Source of the DNA: JBQCEE01 sp051960575
GTDB lineage: Bacteria; Actinomycetota; Actinomycetes; Mycobacteriales; Jatrophihabitantaceae
Direction: 5' to 3'
NCBI RefSeq assembly: GCF_051960575.1
Contig: NZ_JBQCEE010000161.1
Span: 1-25,913 of the forward strand
DNA: 25,913 nt
The notes beneath the pieces are model-generated. The model searched no databases, was not told the DNA's origin, and worked only from the letters and a program-made list of their open reading frames with translations. A program made the position numbers and the translations under genes. Shown here in pieces: positions 1 through 6,449 of this stretch; position 1 is the stretch's first letter, and each line of letters begins with the position of its first letter.

Positions 1-52
1 ACCAGCACCGTCACCGCGCAGGGCCTCTCACCCTGGGCAGGACACGCGAGGA

Positions 53-124
53 GTGGGGACTTCTAACTGGCCACCAGTGGGGACCGCGATCCGGCCACCA
101 GTGGGGACTTTTTCATGGCCACGG
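53..124 (+). repeat. Three 24-bp direct repeats, probable IS21-type element terminus
   Basis: Three consecutive units start at 53, 77 and 101 with an exact 24-bp period. Each has the form GTGGGGAC, eight variable bases, then GGCCACCA (the third ends GGCCACGG). IS21-family elements carry several repeats at their ends, and from memory actinobacterial IS21 ends contain similar GTGGGGAC/GGCCACC blocks. No transposase gene is visible to the right, so this would be the edge of an element lying left of the window, or a solo remnant. The family assignment is inference; the repeat itself is read directly. Confidence 0.6.
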
Positions 125-291
125 ACAGCCAGCGCTGCCGAACCGCTGAACAACACAGCTCTCGGAGTTCGCAGCACATCCCGGTAACCGACCAGCCACG
201 ACATCACCACGACTGCATCCTGCGCCACCTACCAGCACAAAGTGCGACCGCGAACCGCCCTACCCGCCCACGCTCCCGCCGCGTCACGCTG

Positions 292-345
292 ATGGTCGCG
301 CTCCGCGACAACAGCGGCATGGTCGCGCTCCGCGACGACAGCGGC
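292..345 (+). repeat. 27-bp tandem duplication
   Basis: Two adjacent 27-bp copies (292-318 and 319-345), beginning ATGGTCGCGCTCCGCGAC, differ at one base. The next bases (ATGGGTCGG) start like a third copy and then diverge. The stretch between the IS-like repeats and the gene ending at 365 holds no convincing gene, so the array appears non-coding, although its length is a multiple of three. It has a CATGGTCG core like the 22-bp array near 923-1010. Confidence 0.7.
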
Positions 346-364
346 ATGGGTCGGGCGGGTGCGC

Positions 365-793
365 TCAGCCAGCGGAATTCCAGCACTGATCACGTAGCTT
401 CCAGACGTCTTGGTCGCTCCTCGGCAGGCCAGAGGCGAGCACTCGGCAGAGGAGCAGCGCGACAGACCGGAATGCGAGCACTGATGAGCCGACAACGCCG
501 TAGGCGGACCTGCTGATCGTGACCGGCTGAGGTTGGTCGCTCAGCAGGGCCAGAACGGCTTCCCTGTACTCGCTTGGTAACCCCCAGCGAACATCATCGG
601 CTGTTGCTGCTAGCGCTTCCCTGAAATGCGCTCCCGAGTCTTGAAGGCTAATTCGGGGCACGTCCGACAGCGCACCTCCGAGAAGGCCGTAGGACGACGG
701 ATGCCCAACCTGACCGGCCCACTCGACGATTGCATAGCCTGGTCGGCGCGTTCCGCCTCGGAGTTCTCGGCCCACCTGAATCCGCAGTCTCAT
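365..793 (-). CDS. Conserved-looking hypothetical protein (142 aa)
   Basis: I recognise no named family. The product reads like a genuine soluble protein: balanced composition, no low complexity, and a central segment with DVRWGLPSEY and REAVLALL that resembles a W/Y-GLP-x-EY-xxAV motif I associate with uncharacterised actinobacterial proteins (memory only). I chose the ATG at 793 because a G-rich run lies just upstream on the minus strand; an in-frame GTG at 853 would add 20 residues that look like translated non-coding DNA. The gene is isolated, with repeat-rich DNA on both sides, and probably belongs to the accessory region. A hydrophobic stretch near the C-terminus (VVGSSVLAFRSVALLLCRVL) could be a membrane segment or a buried helix. 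Function unknown. Confidence 0.5.
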   Translation of the reverse strand: MRLRIQVGRELRGGTRRPGYAIVEWAGQVGHPSSYGLLGGALSDVPRISLQDSGAHFREALAATADDVRWGLPSEYREAVLALLSDQPQPVTISRSAYGVVGSSVLAFRSVALLLCRVLASGLPRSDQDVWKLRDQCWNSAG

Positions 794-922
794 CGTGCCC
801 CCGCTTCGGACAAGCACACGTTCCTCAGGCCCGGGGGTAACTGGACGCCGCACGTGCGAAGCCTATGTGGCGACCTCACTCACCGGCTTGATTTCGCCAG
901 CGGTCAATCGCTCGACCTTCGG

Positions 923-1010
923 CATGGTCGTGCACTCGGGTCGGCGTGGTCGTGCACTCGGGTCGGCATGGTCGAGCACTCGCGGCACCACGGTCGAGCG
1001 CTTCTGATGA
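923..1010 (+). repeat. 22-bp tandem repeat, about four decaying units
   Basis: Units start at 923, 945, 967 and 989. The first two (CATGGTCGTGCACTCGGGTCGG and its CGTGG variant) differ at one base, the third keeps CATGGTCGAGCACTCG, and the fourth keeps only CACGGTCGAGCGCT. Decay toward the right resembles the multi-repeat ends of IS21-type elements or an old minisatellite. No coding sequence overlaps it convincingly. Confidence 0.7.
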
Positions 1011-1272
1011 GTGAGTGACGGCACGGACGCCGAGGCGCTCCGCAGCTCTGCTGCCCCGCCGGAGCGACGGGAGCAGGTTGGCATTGCGGCCATCCGCCCG
1101 TGGCGTGAGCCTGCGCCCGAACTCTGCCCTTCGGCGCCGCCGTCCGCCTTGCTTCCCGCACCCGTGAACCCCGCAGGCTCCAAGCCGCAGGCCGACACGC
1201 ACGCCGTGCGCACCGGAGATTCGTCACTACATCAATCAACGATTACTGAGCGACCAAATTCTCGGCACGTAT

Positions 1273-1288
1273 GCTACCGATTGGTAGC
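1273..1288. promoter_or_regulatory. Short perfect inverted repeat, operator-like
   Basis: GCTACC-GATT-GGTAGC is a perfect 6-bp inverted repeat with a 4-base spacer, inside an AT-richer pocket. Operators of autoregulated type II toxin-antitoxin modules often have this size and shape, but no antitoxin-like gene follows on either side, so it may be a stranded operator or chance. Confidence 0.25.
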
Positions 1289-1405
1289 CAGAAACACCGG
1301 CGCAATGCAGTCGAGTGCTTTCGTTGAATGCCGTGGGACAACATTCGATTCTTTCGACGGCCAACAAATTCTGTCCGCCGGTCGTGACGGCGTGGCGTCA
1401 GCAAG

Positions 1406-2134
1406 TCAAAAGGCGCCAGTGCGCGGGACGGCGCGGTAGCCAGCGTCAGCGAGCCATTCGCGGGCCCGGCCGGCGCGGCGGTCTTCGGAGAAGTCGTACC
1501 ACTCCTCGCGGTCCTCAGGCCGGTCGAACAGCGCGTCCTTGAAGCGGCCGAACGCTCCGCGGCCATCAAGCGCGAACTCGAGGCGACGCCGGAGCCGCTC
1601 GTCGCTTCGCGTCGCAGCGAAGTCGACCATGTCGCGGTAGGCGTACCTCGAACCGTACGACTCGACGTACAGCCACCGTCCGTCATCCTTCGGCGCGTCT
1701 TCGTCCTCATCCTCTTCGTCTTCGTCGAGCAGACCGAGGCCGGGGTCGAAGGTGTACTCCGGCCAGCTCTCCCCCGTCGTCAGGTCCAGTCGCCCGCCCT
1801 CACTATCCGGGCCACCGTCGAGCAGCTCCGCCAGCATGTCGAGATCCGCCGCCAGCGGCGTCAGCGCGGGAACGCCGTCCGAGACACCCAGGGCGGCGTC
1901 GATCGAGTCGGCCAACTCCTGGTCGCCCGGCACACCGCGCCGGCGCAGCGCCGCCACGCAACGCCGCGCGAACGGCCCGGCAGCGACCGCGTCGCCGGCC
2001 AGCGCGACCAACACCAACTCACCGACCCGCTGCAGCAGCCCCTCAAGACCCAGCTCCCGCGCGAGCCGCAGCGCCGCCACGCCGTCGCCACTCACAAGCG
2101 CGGACCGCACCGCCTGCGCCCGCTCCGTCTCCAC
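1406..2134 (-). CDS. UPF0158 family protein
   Basis: The C-terminal ~100 residues match UPF0158 (PF03682): WLYVESYGSRYAYRDMVDF, then a helix with RLRRRLEFAL, the signature GRGAFGRFKDALF, REEWYDFS, and a terminal REWLADAGYR segment. UPF0158 has no established biochemical role that I know of. The N-terminal half is helical and Ala/Leu-rich. Between the halves sits an extremely acidic linker (LLDEDEEDEDEDAPKDD). I chose the GTG at 2134 (242 aa) because GGCAGGA lies about eight bases upstream; the frame stays open to 2365, but that upstream part is Arg/Gly/Ala-rich and unlike protein. The gene stands alone on the minus strand, flanked by non-coding accessory DNA, so it may have arrived with mobile DNA. 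Function unknown. Confidence 0.75.
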   Translation of the reverse strand: METERAQAVRSALVSGDGVAALRLARELGLEGLLQRVGELVLVALAGDAVAAGPFARRCVAALRRRGVPGDQELADSIDAALGVSDGVPALTPLAADLDMLAELLDGGPDSEGGRLDLTTGESWPEYTFDPGLGLLDEDEEDEDEDAPKDDGRWLYVESYGSRYAYRDMVDFAATRSDERLRRRLEFALDGRGAFGRFKDALFDRPEDREEWYDFSEDRRAGRAREWLADAGYRAVPRTGAF

Positions 2135-2615
2135 ATCGCCATCCTGCCTCGCCCATCGGCTCGAGGCGACAGCGTCACGAGCCCGGCCCGGGTCGAACGC
2201 CGACCGGGCGATCGCGAAGCGTCCCTTGATGCCGAGTCCGGCAACGCGGCATCCCGGCGGGCCCGCGCGGCGGCCGGCTCCCGTGCCCACCGCCTCGCAC
2301 CACCTCCTGACACCTCGTTCAGCCGACCTACCTACCCGCCCGGCGACCACACGGCCCGAGCGCACCGTCAGACCGTTCGACAGGCCGAAGGAACAAGATC
2401 ACGAACCGACACACCCGCTGCATCGCCGGTGATGCAGCTGTGAGGTCGCGGTTCGAGTGAGGTCGCGGGCAACCGGAAAGCCCACCGCTGTCACGGGGCA
2501 ATGGCCGGAAGAGTTGATCTCGCGTGGTGTTCGCGCCTCTGCCCTCGCAGGCGTCGACGTCGGCGGGTCGGACCGATCGGATCAGCACCAACGGCCGACC
2601 GATGTGGCTAGGTAG
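2135..2615. other. Non-coding stretch with small repeats
   Basis: No convincing gene in about 480 bases. Visible structure: one CCTACCTACC copy at 2327-2336 (two more before the HTH gene); an 8-bp inverted repeat GCTGCATC/GATGCAGC at 2417-2424 and 2431-2438; and, immediately after it, two direct copies of GTGAGGTCGCGG at 2440-2451 and 2457-2468 (17-bp period). This could be a control region for the plus-strand module starting near 2616, but that is inference. Confidence 0.4.
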
Positions 2616-3017
2616 ATGCGCCTCGGGAGCAACTCACGCCCATATCACGGGCGATGCAAGAGGTGTGTCCATCTTGTTGTGACAAGTTCCAGGGTGTGTG
2701 CTGTCGAGGTGGCTCGCAGGCAGGCTCGGCAGCGCGATGCGCTGGTGCATGAGCGCGTGCGGCGTCAGGAGGCGGAGCGGGTTCGTGGGAACGGCGCGAG
2801 GAGGCAGCCGCGACGAGCCGGGAGGGGTCGCTGGCCGCAACGGCGGCCGCCGACCGACCAACTCGCACACGGCCGGCGTCTCCCCGGCCAGAACGTCGCG
2901 TGTGGCTGGTGCGGCGGACCTGTCTCGGTTCGCGCTCGGGGGCCGATCCCGAAGTGGTGCTCCGCCACGTGCCGGCACCGCGCATGGGAGCAGCAACGCG
3001 CCGCCCGTTCCGGCTAG
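2616..3017 (+). CDS. Small zinc-finger protein of the integrative element
   Basis: The C-terminus carries a four-cysteine zinc-binding motif: CGWCGG, about 14 residues, then WCSATCRHRAWEQQRAA. I recall small proteins with this CxxC...WCSxxCRxRAWE ending from actinobacterial prophages and integrated plasmids, but know no function; DNA binding is plausible. The N-terminal part is basic and probably helical (ARRQARQRDALVHERVRRQEAERV), followed by an Arg/Pro-rich linker. The start is uncertain: the ATG at 2616 lacks a good ribosome-binding site, and GTG codons at 2694, 2709 and 2745 are alternatives. It ends six bases before the next gene, suggesting co-transcription toward the HTH gene. Confidence 0.55.
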   Translation: MRLGSNSRPYHGRCKRCVHLVVTSSRVCAVEVARRQARQRDALVHERVRRQEAERVRGNGARRQPRRAGRGRWPQRRPPTDQLAHGRRLPGQNVACGWCGGPVSVRARGPIPKWCSATCRHRAWEQQRAARSG

Positions 3018-3023
3018 GCCGCC

Positions 3024-3239
3024 GTGCAGGTGGTCGATCGGCTGGTCGCCGCCGTGCCGGCCGACGGTCCAGGCTGGATCGACCAACTCGAGCTGCTCAG
3101 ACACCAGGTAGCGGGGCCTGCTCCCATCGCGAACGAGCACCTCGACCCGCTCGCCGCCTCGCTCCGTGCCGCGCTGGCGGCGGTCGCCGAACGCGGCCGG
3201 CGGCTCGACACCGCGCACGCCTTGTGGGAGCGCCACTGA
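3024..3239 (+). CDS. Hypothetical 71-residue helical protein
   Basis: Starts with GTG six bases after the zinc-finger gene. The product is Ala/Leu-rich and looks like two or three amphipathic helices (DRLVAAVPADGPGWIDQLEL, LDPLAASLRAALAAVAERG, TAHALWERH), with no membrane segment or cysteines. I know no family name. The tight spacing to the zinc-finger gene and its place upstream of the excisionase-like gene suggest an integrative-element accessory protein. Function unknown. Confidence 0.5.
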   Translation: MQVVDRLVAAVPADGPGWIDQLELLRHQVAGPAPIANEHLDPLAASLRAALAAVAERGRRLDTAHALWERH

Positions 3240-3280
3240 GCACCCGCCCGCGGCGCCGCAACTATCTGCCCGACCACGCA

Positions 3281-3314
3281 CCTACCTACCGCCCGACCGG
3301 CGTTCCTACCTACC
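3281..3314. promoter_or_regulatory. Paired CCTACCTACC repeats upstream of the HTH gene
   Basis: CCTACCTACC occurs at 3281-3290 and 3305-3314, a 24-bp spacing of slightly over two helical turns, in the 214-bp gap before the HTH gene; a third copy is at 2327-2336. Repeated short sites before a small DNA-binding protein gene suggest an operator or recombination accessory site. Inference only. Confidence 0.35.
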
Positions 3315-3453
3315 GGACGTCGTTGGAAGCGCACGGCTGTTTGCACCGCCGCCTCCCCCGTTCAGCCGCAGCCGAAAGCCCTCGACAGCACCGATGTCCG
3401 GGAAACGGCCTCAATCCACCTCTGGAGGTGACCAACACCAACCGGAGGACTGC

Positions 3454-3675
3454 ATGACCGACGAACTGCTCGACATCACCACCGCCGCCCACGCCCTCGG
3501 CGTCCCGATCGCCACCCTGCGCTGGTGGCGACATACCGGAATCGGCCCGCACAGCTTCAAGATCGGCCGGCACGCGAAGTACCGCCGCATCGACATCGAC
3601 GCCTGGCTGGAGCAGCAGCTTCGCAACAGCCGCGACGGCGACGGGACCGCAGGGACTGGGAACGGCGCGACATGA
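3454..3675 (+). CDS. MerR/AlpA-like helix-turn-helix protein, probable excisionase
   Basis: A 73-residue protein with a winged-helix DNA-binding fold of the excisionase/HTH_17 type: LLDITTAAHALGVPIATLRWW (helix-turn-helix), then GIGPHSFKIGRHAKYRRIDIDAWLEQQ (wing and last helix). Such proteins act as recombination directionality factors or as regulators in integrated elements. The ATG at 3454 has GGAGG six bases upstream, which fixes the start although the frame is open further left. Its end overlaps the next gene's start in an ATGA, so the two are translationally coupled. Position ahead of the tyrosine recombinase supports the excisionase role. A purely transcriptional regulator remains possible. 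Confidence 0.75.
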   Translation: MTDELLDITTAAHALGVPIATLRWWRHTGIGPHSFKIGRHAKYRRIDIDAWLEQQLRNSRDGDGTAGTGNGAT

Positions 3676-4130
3676 CTTCGGACCGCGAACAGTCCGCCGC
3701 GAGGCCGGCGAATTTGGACTTGCCCGAACTCGGTGAGCAGGCCGGGGAAGCAATACGCGCACTGAACCTGCGCACCAGGCAACTCGACGCCTTCGAAACT
3801 CCCAGCGAGCTGTGTCAGGTGGTGGCCGACCTCGAACGGGCCGCTCAAGGTCTCCCCCAACTCGTTCTGCAACTCAGTCGCTGGCTGGCCACACGGAACG
3901 CCGACGGGTCCCTCTCGGCGGACGACGGACGCGACCCGGGCCTTCTGGCTGGACACGTTGTCGGCGCCCTTCACGCGGCGTCAAGCCACGCCGACCGGCT
4001 CACTCGTGCCTTGGACGACGCGCACCAGTTCGCCGCACATCTCGCCCTGTCTGACCCGCAGGACCTGACGCTTGAGCAGAAGCAGCGACGGTCGATACGT
4101 CCAACTCGAGGAAGGGGCGTGCAAAGGTAG
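3672..4130 (+). CDS. Unknown 152-residue protein coupled to the excisionase
   Basis: The ATG at 3672 overlaps the stop of the HTH gene (ATGA), a strong sign of a real gene in the same operon. The product is soluble and largely helical: an N-terminal region (LDLPELGEQAGEAIRALNLR), a middle segment DLERAAQGLPQLVLQLSRWL, a short loop with DGSLSADDGRDPG, then another helical segment (VVGALHAASSHADRLTRALDDAHQFAAHLAL), and a basic C-terminus. The layout resembles small helical-bundle proteins that often lie beside recombinases in actinobacterial integrative elements, but I cannot name a family. A role in recombination, maintenance or regulation is guesswork. About 270 bases separate it from the recombinase. 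Confidence 0.6.
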   Translation: MTSDREQSAARPANLDLPELGEQAGEAIRALNLRTRQLDAFETPSELCQVVADLERAAQGLPQLVLQLSRWLATRNADGSLSADDGRDPGLLAGHVVGALHAASSHADRLTRALDDAHQFAAHLALSDPQDLTLEQKQRRSIRPTRGRGVQR

Positions 4131-4401
4131 CGATGCGTAACCCGCGAGATCGGCGGCCGTCAATTGCCGTCAAGCTGGGTCAGGCCGCGAATGCCCGCCG
4201 CTTGCCGTCATGGACCTTGCAACGTGCCCTCGCATCGAAGTACCTCCGCGTGTTCCACTCGAGCTGAACAAGCTCGCCGAGCCACTCCGCAGCGAAGACT
4301 TGTTCCAGTACGTCAACGCTCGGCCGCATGTAGGAATCGCTCACCTCGGTTTTGGAGGGAGGCGCCGGCCGCCAGAATCGAAAAATCTGCAAAGGAATGA
4401 A
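4131..4401. other. Gap before the recombinase gene, open on both strands
   Basis: GCCGTCA occurs three times (4156, 4166, 4204), the first two exactly 10 bp apart, which could be protein-binding sites. The recombinase frame stays open leftward to 4210, and a minus-strand frame 4180-4392 is also open; both translations look fairly protein-like, so part of this may be a gene remnant. I do not call a gene here. Confidence 0.3.
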
Positions 4402-5526
4402 ATGGCCAGCATTGCCAAGCGCCCGAATGGCTCATGGCGAGCACGCTATCGCGATCCGGACGGCCAGGAGGTCACACGACACTTCGCTCGTCGCGTCGAT
4501 GCGCAGCACTGGCTCGACGACATCACCAGTGCTCTGCAGACGGGAACCTACGTCGACCCGAAGGCCGGTCGAATCACCGTCGGCGAATGGGCGCAGCTCT
4601 GGCTGGACAGCAAGGTCGACCTCAAGCCATCGACGCGGCGCGATTACGAGAGCCTGCTACAGGCGCACATTCTTCCGACGTGGGGCGCGACGCCGCTCAA
4701 CAGGCTCAAGCATGAAGACGTCACGATCTGGATGGCGTCGATGACAGCGCGAGGGCTCTCGGCTTCGAGGGCTCGAGCCGCCCATGGGGCGCTCTCGCAG
4801 ATCATGAAGCTCGCGGTGCGTTCTGGACGAGTCGCGCGGAATCCGGCCGAGCACGTCCCGCTGCCTCGTGTCGGTCGAAGTCAGAAGCGGTACTTGACCA
4901 TGGCCGAGGTCGAGCGGCTGGCCGCTGCCGCAGGAGCACACCGGACGGTCGTCCTCTTCCTCGCGTATACCGGCGTGCGGTACGGCGAGATGGCGGCGCT
5001 TCGGGTCGGGCGGCTGGATCTGCTCCGCCGCAGGGCGACGATCAGTGAGTCGATGACCGAGGTCGCCGGCCGGCTGGTGTTAACCGAGCCGAAGACGCAC
5101 CGGACGCGCGACGTCCCCATCCCGCGCTTCCTCGTCGACGACCTCGCGGTGATGGTTCAGGACAAGCAACTGGACGATCTGGTCTTCACCGGGGTCACCG
5201 GCGCTCCCCTACGGCTGAGCCACTTCCGTCGAAGGATCTTCCAGCCTGCGGTCGCCGCAGCGGGCCTCGACGGGCTGACTCCCCACGGCCTGAGGCACAC
5301 GGCGGCGTCACTTGCGATCGCGTCCGGCGCGGACGTCAAGGTCGTACAGACGATGCTCGGTCACGCCAGCGCCACCATGACCTTGGACCTGTACGGCCAC
5401 CTCTACGCCGACCGTCTGGACGAGGTCGCGGATCGGATGGACGCGGCACGGGCCGCGCTCGACCCAGCCGCGATCGCGCTGCCGGCGTCGGTGATCCGGC
5501 CGCTCCGGTCGTCATCGGCGACCTGA
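4402..5526 (+). CDS. Site-specific tyrosine recombinase (integrase)
   Basis: A complete phage-type integrase of 374 residues. It starts with an AP2-like arm-binding domain (SIAKRPNGSWRARYRDPDG, about residues 3-50), then a SAM-like core-binding domain (about 60-155), and the catalytic domain. Catalytic residues visible: R193 in GVRYGEMAALR, K231 in EPKTHRTRDVPI, H295 and R298 in HGLRHT, H321 in MLGHA, and the nucleophile Y331 in LDLYGHLY. The ATG at 4402 follows AAAGGA with good spacing. The gene ends 207 bases from the 3' end of tRNA-Gly, the usual position for a recombinase whose element sits in that tRNA. All active-site residues are present, so the enzyme looks functional. Confidence 0.95.
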   Translation: MASIAKRPNGSWRARYRDPDGQEVTRHFARRVDAQHWLDDITSALQTGTYVDPKAGRITVGEWAQLWLDSKVDLKPSTRRDYESLLQAHILPTWGATPLNRLKHEDVTIWMASMTARGLSASRARAAHGALSQIMKLAVRSGRVARNPAEHVPLPRVGRSQKRYLTMAEVERLAAAAGAHRTVVLFLAYTGVRYGEMAALRVGRLDLLRRRATISESMTEVAGRLVLTEPKTHRTRDVPIPRFLVDDLAVMVQDKQLDDLVFTGVTGAPLRLSHFRRRIFQPAVAAAGLDGLTPHGLRHTAASLAIASGADVKVVQTMLGHASATMTLDLYGHLYADRLDEVADRMDAARAALDPAAIALPASVIRPLRSSSAT

Positions 5527-5642
5527 TCGGGACCTTCCCGCGTAGGTCGCAGACGTCGGGTCCGAGCGCTCGTCCGGCTATTCGAACAGCCCCTGCTTGG
5601 TCCTCCAGGTTGACGTCTGGTGACGATGCGCGTCCAAGATCA

Positions 5643-5692
5643 TGCGGACTTTTTGCGGACTCAGCCATGATCAACGATCATGCATGATCATC
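5643..5692. repeat. Short direct and inverted repeats between integrase and tRNA, attachment-site-like
   Basis: TGCGGACT occurs twice, at 5643-5650 and 5654-5661 (11-bp period). Then ATGATC-AAC-GATCAT (5667-5681) overlaps the perfect 14-bp palindrome GATCATGCATGATC (5676-5689), so CATGATCA appears twice (5666-5673, 5683-5690). Closely spaced repeats between a recombinase gene and its target tRNA are typical of integrase arm-binding sites. The attachment core would lie in the 3' part of the tRNA; I found no second copy within the window. Confidence 0.45.
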
Positions 5693-5704
5693 AGAAGTGG
5701 CTAC

Positions 5705-5724
5705 AGCCCAGGAAATCCGGGGCT
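5705..5724 (-). terminator. Hairpin downstream of tRNA-Gly
   Basis: An 8-bp stem with one mismatch (5705-5712 with 5717-5724, loop AAAT) lies ten bases beyond the tRNA 3' end. There is no U-run on the minus strand after it, so termination is uncertain; integration may have replaced the original downstream sequence. Confidence 0.4.
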
Positions 5725-5733
5725 TTCAGCCGG

Positions 5734-5804
5734 AGCGGGCGACGGGAATCGAACCCGCACCATCAGTTTGGAAGACTGAGACTCTGCCATTGAGCTACGC
5801 CCGC
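5734..5804 (-). tRNA. tRNA-Gly (anticodon UCC)
   Basis: On the minus strand the acceptor 5' strand GCGGGCG pairs with CGCCCGC. The anticodon arm has loop CTTCCAA in stem TCAGT/ACTGA, giving anticodon TCC (glycine). The T-arm reads GCGGGTTCGATTCCCGT. CCA is not encoded. The length is 71 nt including the discriminator base. Its 3' end faces the integrase gene, so it is the likely integration target and appears intact. Confidence 0.93.
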
Positions 5805-5863
5805 GGGTGCACCGTCCGAAATCGGTGCTTGTCGAGGATAGCGGGTGGAGGAGACTGATCATC

Positions 5864-6409
5864 GTGCGTCGCCGCCCATCCCCCGGGTCGGTGCCCGACG
5901 GCTACCCCGCCGAGTACCGGCAGACCATGCTGCTGCCCGACGGACGTCGCCTCCTGGTGCGTCCGGTGCTGCCGACCGACACGACGCTGCTGACCGAGAC
6001 GCTGCTGTCGACCGATCCGCAGGCGCTGCCCGAGCCCAGCGAGCGGTCGGTGGCCGAGCGGGTGCGCGAGGTCGTCGAGGCCGACTACGTGCACCGGTTC
6101 ACGCTGCTGGCCTTCGACGCGGGCCGGGCGGTCGGCATGGCCCGGTACGCCCGGGTCGATGAGGGCGACACCGCGATCCTGCGGCTGGTCGTGGCGCCGG
6201 GGTGGCGACGCGCCGGGGTGGGCCGCGAACTGCTGTGGGCCCTGGCCACCCGCGCCCAGGAGTGCGGGATCACCGGCTTCACCGGGCTCGCCCGCGCCGA
6301 CAACGAGGCCTACCGGGCACTGCTCGCGGCGAGCGGCGGTGCGATGCACGGCGACGACGACGTCGCGACGGTGTCGATGGTGATCGACTGGTCGCGGGCA
6401 CCGTTGTGA
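5864..6409 (+). CDS. GNAT family N-acetyltransferase
   Basis: A 181-residue protein with a GNAT acetyl-CoA binding motif: strand ILRLVVAPGWRR followed by the pyrophosphate loop RRAGVG and helix RELLWALATRAQ. A later strand/helix GFTGLARADNEAYRALLAASGG corresponds to the usual C-terminal part. It begins with a short stretch (TMLLPDGRRLLVRPVLPTD) typical of the first GNAT strand. The GTG at 5864 is chosen because GGAGGAG lies about ten bases upstream; the frame is open to 5807, at the tRNA edge. Substrate unknown: it could acetylate a protein or a small molecule. It precedes the MshC-like gene on the same strand by 40 bases. It does not look like the two-domain mycothiol synthase MshD, which is longer. 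Confidence 0.8.
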   Translation: MRRRPSPGSVPDGYPAEYRQTMLLPDGRRLLVRPVLPTDTTLLTETLLSTDPQALPEPSERSVAERVREVVEADYVHRFTLLAFDAGRAVGMARYARVDEGDTAILRLVVAPGWRRAGVGRELLWALATRAQECGITGFTGLARADNEAYRALLAASGGAMHGDDDVATVSMVIDWSRAPL

Positions 6410-6449
6410 CCGTCCCGGCCCGTGCCGCCGGGGATGACAGGATGGCCCC

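Larger units (their letters stand above)
794..1405. other. Non-coding accessory DNA with repeats
   Basis: About 610 bases lie between two minus-strand genes. Open frames exist on both strands but their translations are rich in Arg, Ala, Ser and Pro without family motifs, as expected for random GC-rich DNA. The stretch contains the 22-bp tandem array at 923-1010 and the small hairpin at 1273-1288. From about 1230 to 1380 it is noticeably richer in A and T than its surroundings, which suggests foreign or decayed DNA. Confidence 0.6.

Noticed and set aside
53..1010. CRISPR array
   Set aside because: The repeats are 22-27 bp units in direct tandem or with only 8-bp variable parts, with no spacers of about 30 bp and no cas genes.
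1..4400. Second attachment-site copy of the tRNA-Gly 3' end
   Set aside because: Scanning by eye for the T-arm and anticodon-arm sequence of 5734-5775 in the left part found no match; it may lie outside the window.
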